NCBI GenBank assembly: GCA_039555135.1
Contig: CP114179.1
Coordinates: forward strand, 2,356,001 to 2,420,000
DNA: 64,000 nucleotides
Reading direction: 5' to 3'
Origin: Phycisphaeraceae bacterium D3-23
Lineage (GTDB): Bacteria > Planctomycetota > Phycisphaerae > Phycisphaerales > Phycisphaeraceae
The notes beneath the pieces are model-generated. The model saw only the letters and a list, made by a program, of their open reading frames with translations, was not told the origin of the DNA and made no database searches. Made by a program: the position numbers and the translations under genes. The number at the start of each line of letters is the position of its first letter. The stretch's first letter is position 1. Of this stretch, positions 59,849 through 64,000 are shown piece after piece.

Positions 59849-59889
59849 GGAACGCGCCGCCGCGTACGTCTTGTCCGCAACGTTCGATC

Positions 59890-59923
59890 ACGGGGCGGCT
59901 AAACGCCGCCCTGTTTTCTTTTG
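59890..59923 (+). terminator. Intrinsic terminator
   Basis: ACGGGGCGGC and GCCGCCCTGT pair around TAAAC and are followed by TTTCTTTT, ending the pseudopilin gene. Confidence 0.82.
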
Positions 59924-59955
59924 CCTTCCCGCCGTTTCATACCAAGGCTCAACCG

Positions 59956-61428
59956 ATGAAAAGACTCCTGCTCTGCTGCGTCGCCATGCTCTTGCTGATG
60001 CCGGGCCGCCCGTCGCTCGCACAGGGCGCGGCCAACGACGCCGCGCCGCTCAACGTTTTGTTCATCATCTCCGACGACCTCACTACCGAGGCGCTGTCGT
60101 GCTACGGCAACGAGGTCTGCCAGACGCCCAACATCGATGCGCTCGCCGCGCAGGGCACGCGGTTTACCCGCACCTACTGCCAGTTTCCCGTGTGCGGGCC
60201 GTCGCGTGCCTCGTTTATGTCGGGCTACTACCCGCATGCGACCGGCGTGTTCGGCTACACCTCGGGCCGAGAGGGCATCGGCGACCGCGCGACCTGGTCC
60301 GAGCTGTTCAAGGACCACGGCTACTATAGCGCGCGGGTCAGCAAGATCTTCCACATGCCCGTGCCGCGCGGGATCGAGCTGGGGACCGACGGTGCCGACG
60401 ACGCGCGCTCGTGGAGCGAGCGCTACAACAGCCAAGGCCCGGAGTGGACCGCGCCTGGCGAAGGCGCGCTGCTCGAAGGCAACCCCGACCACGACAAGCC
60501 GCAGTTCGGCCGCAACAACTTCGCCTATGTCATCGCCGACGGCGACGACCTCGTACATTCCGACGGGCGCACGGCGCAGAAGGCATGCGAGCTGCTTGAA
60601 CAACGCGCGGCCGACGGCCAGCCGTTCTTCCTCGGCGTGGGCTTCGTCCGCCCTCACGTCCCGTTTGTCGCGCCGGCCCGATACTACGAGCCCTACCCCT
60701 TCGACGAGATGGTCCTGCCCGGCGGGGAACAGGACTGGGATGTGATCCCCGACGACTGGGACGACATCCCCCGAGCCGGCATCAACTACAAGACCTCGCA
60801 CAACATGCAGATGGATCTCGGGCAGCGCCGCGCGGCGGTGGGCTCGTACTACGCCTCGGTGAGCTACGTCGACGCGATGGTCGGGCAGATCGTCGCGAAG
60901 CTCGAAGCCGAAGGGCTCGCCGACAACACGATCGTCATCTTCACCAGCGACCACGGCTTCCACCTCGGTGAGCACGACTTCTGGGCCAAGGTCTCGCTGC
61001 ACGAAGAGTCCGCCCGCGTCCCGCTCATCATCCGCTATCCGGGCAAAGCGCCCGCCGTGTGTGACAGCTTCACCGAGCTCATCGACCTCTACCCGACCCT
61101 CGCCGGGGCGTGCGGGCTCGAAACGTCCGAGCACCTGCAGGGCCACGACATCGGGCCGATGCTCGACGACCCGGCCTATACCGTGCGTGATACCGCGTTC
61201 TGCGTCAACGGCGGCAACAACGGCTTCCTGTTGCGCGACGCCGACTGGGCCTATATCCAGTACGGCGAAGACGCCGGCCGGGGCATCGAGCTTTACGACA
61301 TGAACGAAGACCCGCAGCAGCTGACCAATCTCGCGCAGCGGCCCGAGTACGCCGGGGTCGTCGCGGAGTTCCGACAACGCCTCGCCGACAAGCTCGCCGA
61401 GGTGCGTGACAACGACCTGGGCGAGTGA
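59956..61428 (+). CDS. Secreted sulfatase, iduronate-2-sulfatase-like
   Basis: A 490-residue exported enzyme. Signal peptide LLLCCVAMLLLMPGRPSLAQ; metal-binding NVLFIISDDLTTEALSCYGN; formylglycine motif C-G-P-S-R in QFPVCGPSRASFMSGYYPHA; the second metal/phosphate-type site VIFTSDHGFHLGEHDFWAKV. GFVRPHVPFVAPARYYEPYP is typical of the iduronate-2-sulfatase group. The Cys must be converted to formylglycine by a separate enzyme not found here. It hydrolyses sulfate esters, probably on marine or algal polysaccharides (inference). Confidence 0.92.
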   Translation: MKRLLLCCVAMLLLMPGRPSLAQGAANDAAPLNVLFIISDDLTTEALSCYGNEVCQTPNIDALAAQGTRFTRTYCQFPVCGPSRASFMSGYYPHATGVFGYTSGREGIGDRATWSELFKDHGYYSARVSKIFHMPVPRGIELGTDGADDARSWSERYNSQGPEWTAPGEGALLEGNPDHDKPQFGRNNFAYVIADGDDLVHSDGRTAQKACELLEQRAADGQPFFLGVGFVRPHVPFVAPARYYEPYPFDEMVLPGGEQDWDVIPDDWDDIPRAGINYKTSHNMQMDLGQRRAAVGSYYASVSYVDAMVGQIVAKLEAEGLADNTIVIFTSDHGFHLGEHDFWAKVSLHEESARVPLIIRYPGKAPAVCDSFTELIDLYPTLAGACGLETSEHLQGHDIGPMLDDPAYTVRDTAFCVNGGNNGFLLRDADWAYIQYGEDAGRGIELYDMNEDPQQLTNLAQRPEYAGVVAEFRQRLADKLAEVRDNDLGE

Positions 61429-61480
61429 GTGCTCGCATCGACGGCCTGATCGCGGAATCATCATTCAACGGAGCTTGAGT

Positions 61481-63160
61481 ATGCAGCATCCCAACCGCCC
61501 GACCCTCACCGCCCTGCTGATCGGCGTCTTGGCGACATTGCTTGCCGCGCCGCACGCGCCCGCCGCCCCGGCCCCGCTCCCCGGCGATGCGGACGCGGAC
61601 GGCGATGTTGACGGCGACGACATGCGTATCGTCATCGACCACTTCGGTGCCTCGCAGGCCCAGCAACGACGCAGCCGACGCGCCGGCCTCCCCGGCGACA
61701 TCACGGGCGACGGCCAGGTCAACATCGACGACCTCGACATGATCCTCTCGCACTGGACCGGGCCCGCGCCCGAGCGCATCGCCCAGCCCAACATCGTCAT
61801 GATCTACGTCGATGACATGGGCTACGGCGACGTCGCGGCATTCGGGGCGACCGACCTCACGACGCCGAACCTCGACCGCATGGCCGACGAAGGCGTCATG
61901 CTCACGCACTGCTACAACTCCTCCTCCGCCTGCTCGACCTCCCGCGCTGCGCTGCTCACCGGCTGCTACCACTCCCGCGTCAGCATCCACACCGTCTTCT
62001 CGCCCAGCTCCAGCCGAGGCCTCAACCCCGACGAGATCACCATCGCTGAGCTTCTGCAGGATGTGGACTACGACACCGCGATGGTCGGCAAATGGCACCT
62101 GGGCCACCCCGACTCGCTGATGCCCTACAACCAGGGCTTCGAGCGCTTCTACGGCATCCCCGTCTCGCACGACTATAAGAGTGTGCCGGGGTTCAACAAC
62201 CGCGTCCCGCTCTACGAGAAACTCCCGGGCCAGCCCGTCACGGTCCTCGACACGATCGCGTGGAACGACACGGGCCCCAACGGCGAGGTGCAGTTCTATA
62301 CCGAGCGATTCACCGATGAGGCCGTGGATTTTATCGAGACCAACCGCAAAGCGCCGTTCTTCCTGTACGTGGCGTACTGCATGCCGCACGTCGCGCTCGC
62401 GGTGACACCGCCGTTCGACGGCGTCTCGCAGCGCGGGCTCTACGGCGACGTGATGGCGGAGATCGACGCGGGCATCGGTGATATCCTGCAGGCCCTCGAA
62501 GATGAGGGCATCGACGGCGACACCGTCGTGGTCTTCGCCTCGGACAACGGCCCCTGGCTGAGCTTTGGCAACCACGCGGGTTCGCCCGGGCCGCTGCGCG
62601 AGGGCAAGCGCACCGTGTTTGATGGCGGCATCCGCACGCCGTGCATCGTGTACTGGCCGGGGCAGGTGCCCGCCATGCCGTGCGATGCGCCCGTGGCGGT
62701 GATGGATTTCTACGCGACCTTCGCCGCCTGGGCCGGGGCAACGGTCCCCACCGACCGCACGGTCGACGCGGTCGATCTGTCCCCGTTGCTCCTGCGCGAC
62801 ACCTCGGCCGAGGACTACGACGACGAGCGCCCGATCGCGCTCTACGACTACCGCAGCCGGACGCTGCACGCGCTGCGCATGGGCAAGTGGAAACTCGTGT
62901 TCCCGCACAACTATGAGACCGTCAACAACGCGGGCAACAACGGCAGTAACGGCAGCTACAGCTTTGTGCCCACGCCGCTTGCGCTGTTCGACATGGAGAA
63001 CGACCCGGGCGAGACGACCAACCGTGCCGCGCAAAACCCGGCGATCGTGCAGCAGCTTACCGCCGCAGCCAATATCATCCGCGCGGACCTGGGCGACAAC
63101 GCCACGGGCACCCCGGCGAGCAACCAGGTCCGCCCGATCGGGCAGGACGCGGGGCAGTAG
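61481..63160 (+). CDS. Secreted sulfatase with N-terminal dockerin repeats
   Basis: A 559-residue exported protein. After the signal peptide (TALLIGVLATLLAAPHAPAA) come two dockerin-type calcium loops, GDADADGDVDGDDM and GDITGDGQVNIDDLDMI (residues about 35-90). The sulfatase domain has NIVMIYVDDMGYGDVAAFG, a modification motif reading C-S-T-S-R (NSSSACSTSRAALLTG) where most families have C-x-P-S-R or C-x-A-S-R, VGKWHLGH and VVVFASDNGPW. The P-to-T change may still be modified; this is uncertain. Dockerins usually bind cohesins, but no cohesin is seen here. It lies 52 bp after the first sulfatase gene. Confidence 0.9.
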   Translation: MQHPNRPTLTALLIGVLATLLAAPHAPAAPAPLPGDADADGDVDGDDMRIVIDHFGASQAQQRRSRRAGLPGDITGDGQVNIDDLDMILSHWTGPAPERIAQPNIVMIYVDDMGYGDVAAFGATDLTTPNLDRMADEGVMLTHCYNSSSACSTSRAALLTGCYHSRVSIHTVFSPSSSRGLNPDEITIAELLQDVDYDTAMVGKWHLGHPDSLMPYNQGFERFYGIPVSHDYKSVPGFNNRVPLYEKLPGQPVTVLDTIAWNDTGPNGEVQFYTERFTDEAVDFIETNRKAPFFLYVAYCMPHVALAVTPPFDGVSQRGLYGDVMAEIDAGIGDILQALEDEGIDGDTVVVFASDNGPWLSFGNHAGSPGPLREGKRTVFDGGIRTPCIVYWPGQVPAMPCDAPVAVMDFYATFAAWAGATVPTDRTVDAVDLSPLLLRDTSAEDYDDERPIALYDYRSRTLHALRMGKWKLVFPHNYETVNNAGNNGSNGSYSFVPTPLALFDMENDPGETTNRAAQNPAIVQQLTAAANIIRADLGDNATGTPASNQVRPIGQDAGQ

Positions 63161-63168
63161 GGCGCGGT

Positions 63169-63273
63169 GGGGTGCCACACAACTGCCCGTAGGGCTGCTG
63201 TGTGCGACAACACCAAACCGCTTGAAGCCGCCGCACACAGCAGGCCTGCGGACAGGCCAGTTGTGTGGCACCC
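63169..63273. repeat. Long inverted repeat, GTGCCACACAACTG family copy 4
   Basis: GGGGTGCCACACAACTG and CAGTTGTGTGGCACCC at the ends; inner GGGCTGCTGTGTG and CACACAGCAGGCC. The arms are nearly identical to copy 1 at 29306; the spacer differs. It separates the sulfatase gene from the CotH-like gene. Confidence 0.88.
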
Positions 63274-63298
63274 ATGCATGGGTCGTTATCGATAAGCG

Positions 63299-64000
63299 CT
63301 AGCGCGCGTCCTTGTCGACCGCCTCGAGCGCGGGGTGTTCCGCGAGGTATTCGTGGCGGGCGTCGAAGAAGCCACGTAGCGAGCTGAGCCCCACACCGCC
63401 CTCGATCGCACGGTCAAACCCCGCGGTGCCCGGCCCCAGCGGGTCCTGCGCCACGGCGTCTTCGATCAGGATGCGGTAGCCCTCGATGACCGGGCCGATG
63501 CGCTGCCAGTCCATCCACTCGCGGTTGATTTGCGCAACATGTGCGAGGTACGTGTCACGCCACTCGGGCACGGATAAGAGCGCGTGGATCAGCGGCCGAC
63601 CGTCGTTGTCCGCGTGCTCCAACGGGTCACGCATCGACTGCCACCCGCCGCCGCGCCCGGCCGCTCCGGGCCGCCCACATCCGGCGGCCCGCCAGGCCCA
63701 GCGGGTCCGCCGCGCCCGCCCCGCCCGCCCCGGCCCCCGGGCCCGCCGCGCCCACCCGGCCCGCCGCGCCCGGCCATGAACCCCTCGTTGTTGTCGTACG
63801 TCAGCAGGTGGAACCGGCCCGACGGGTCTTTGTAAAGCCCGTAGTCGCTGCCCCGGCTGTAGTAGCCGTCCTGGTCCATCAGCACGTTGTCCAGCGCCAA
63901 AAACCACAGCGCCTCTTCAACATCCAACACTGCGGGGAGCACCTCGGGCAAGTCCTCGGAGGATGTCTCTTCAAGCAATCGACAAAGCGCTTCGAGGTCG
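63299..64000 (-). CDS. CotH-like kinase family protein, partial and frame-broken
   Basis: The 3' part of a gene that enters from the right edge. The upstream segment reads VEEALWFLALDNVLMDQDGY, SDYGLYKDPSGRFHLLTYDN and NEGF, matching the CotH secretory kinase-like family. Its frame then runs into a Gly/Arg/Pro-rich tract (about 63655-63775), beyond which the family C-terminus (DPLEHADNDGRPLIHALLSV, EWRDTYLAHVAQINREWMDW) appears in another frame, to the stop at 63299. One missing base between about 63625 and 63700 would restore the frame. CotH proteins phosphorylate secreted or surface proteins; in planctomycetes they are common extracellular proteins. Confidence 0.75.

Noticed and set aside
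61205-63271. 688-residue minus-strand frame opposite the dockerin-sulfatase gene
   Set aside because: Antisense shadow that starts inside an inverted repeat; no protein-like features.

Overview
The window reads as a high-GC chromosome segment from a Planctomycetota bacterium, most likely class Phycisphaerae (inference). The grounds are three secreted proteins with C-terminal PEP-CTERM tails, type II pseudopilins of the H-X9-DG kind, Tat-exported Gfo/Idh/MocA oxidoreductases, dockerin repeats, formylglycine sulfatases, a small ECF sigma factor paired with a FecR protein, and several families of long inverted repeats between genes. No CRISPR array, rRNA or transposase gene was seen.

Layout. 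0-7.5 kb: a PEP-CTERM/dockerin protein, two paralogous membrane proteins, a pseudopilin, DAHP synthase, an acyl-CoA/AMP ligase and a TPR-SPOR lipoprotein. 7.6-12.5 kb: a DMT transporter, a small MerR regulator and a three-gene ABC export operon joined by ATGA overlaps. 12.5-13.2 kb: three inverted-repeat families beside tRNA-Phe and initiator tRNA. 13.8-17.1 kb: SRPBCC protein, fatty-acid desaturase, Tat-exported oxidoreductase. 17.3-25.4 kb: a phage-like island with a QueC-like protein, a CI/LexA-type repressor, an HTH protein, an ABC ATPase, a GNAT, a ParB-like protein, small and large terminase-like proteins and an HTH-membrane protein, but no capsid, portal or integrase. 25.4-31.7 kb: M3 peptidase, ArgG and a GNAT. 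31.7-34.1 kb: a 735-bp region with one DnaA-box match, dnaA (frame broken) and tRNA-Tyr. 34.3-44.9 kb: HNH nuclease, SPFH-GYF protein, nitrilase-family amidase, terpenoid-cyclase-like protein, MscS channel and a large secreted protein with a pseudopilin-like tail.

45.2-54.8 kb: a secreted protein gene with an in-frame TGA followed by a SECIS-like hairpin (a candidate selenoprotein), a frameshifted thioredoxin, a YheU-like protein, two more Gfo/Idh proteins, a class V aminotransferase, a DUF4432 sugar mutarotase-like protein and a large cupin-like protein. This looks like a sugar-catabolism neighbourhood. 55.0-63.2 kb: a co-directional run of ECF sigma, FecR, two PEP-CTERM proteins, a pseudopilin, a sulfatase and a dockerin-sulfatase, probably for sensing and degrading sulfated polysaccharide. 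The right edge holds a truncated, frame-broken CotH-like gene.

Three genes (dnaA, the thioredoxin gene, the CotH-like gene) need a one-base correction in GC-rich tracts to be read through. Base-level indel errors in the assembly are therefore a real possibility. The in-frame TGA at 45322 cannot be explained by a single indel.
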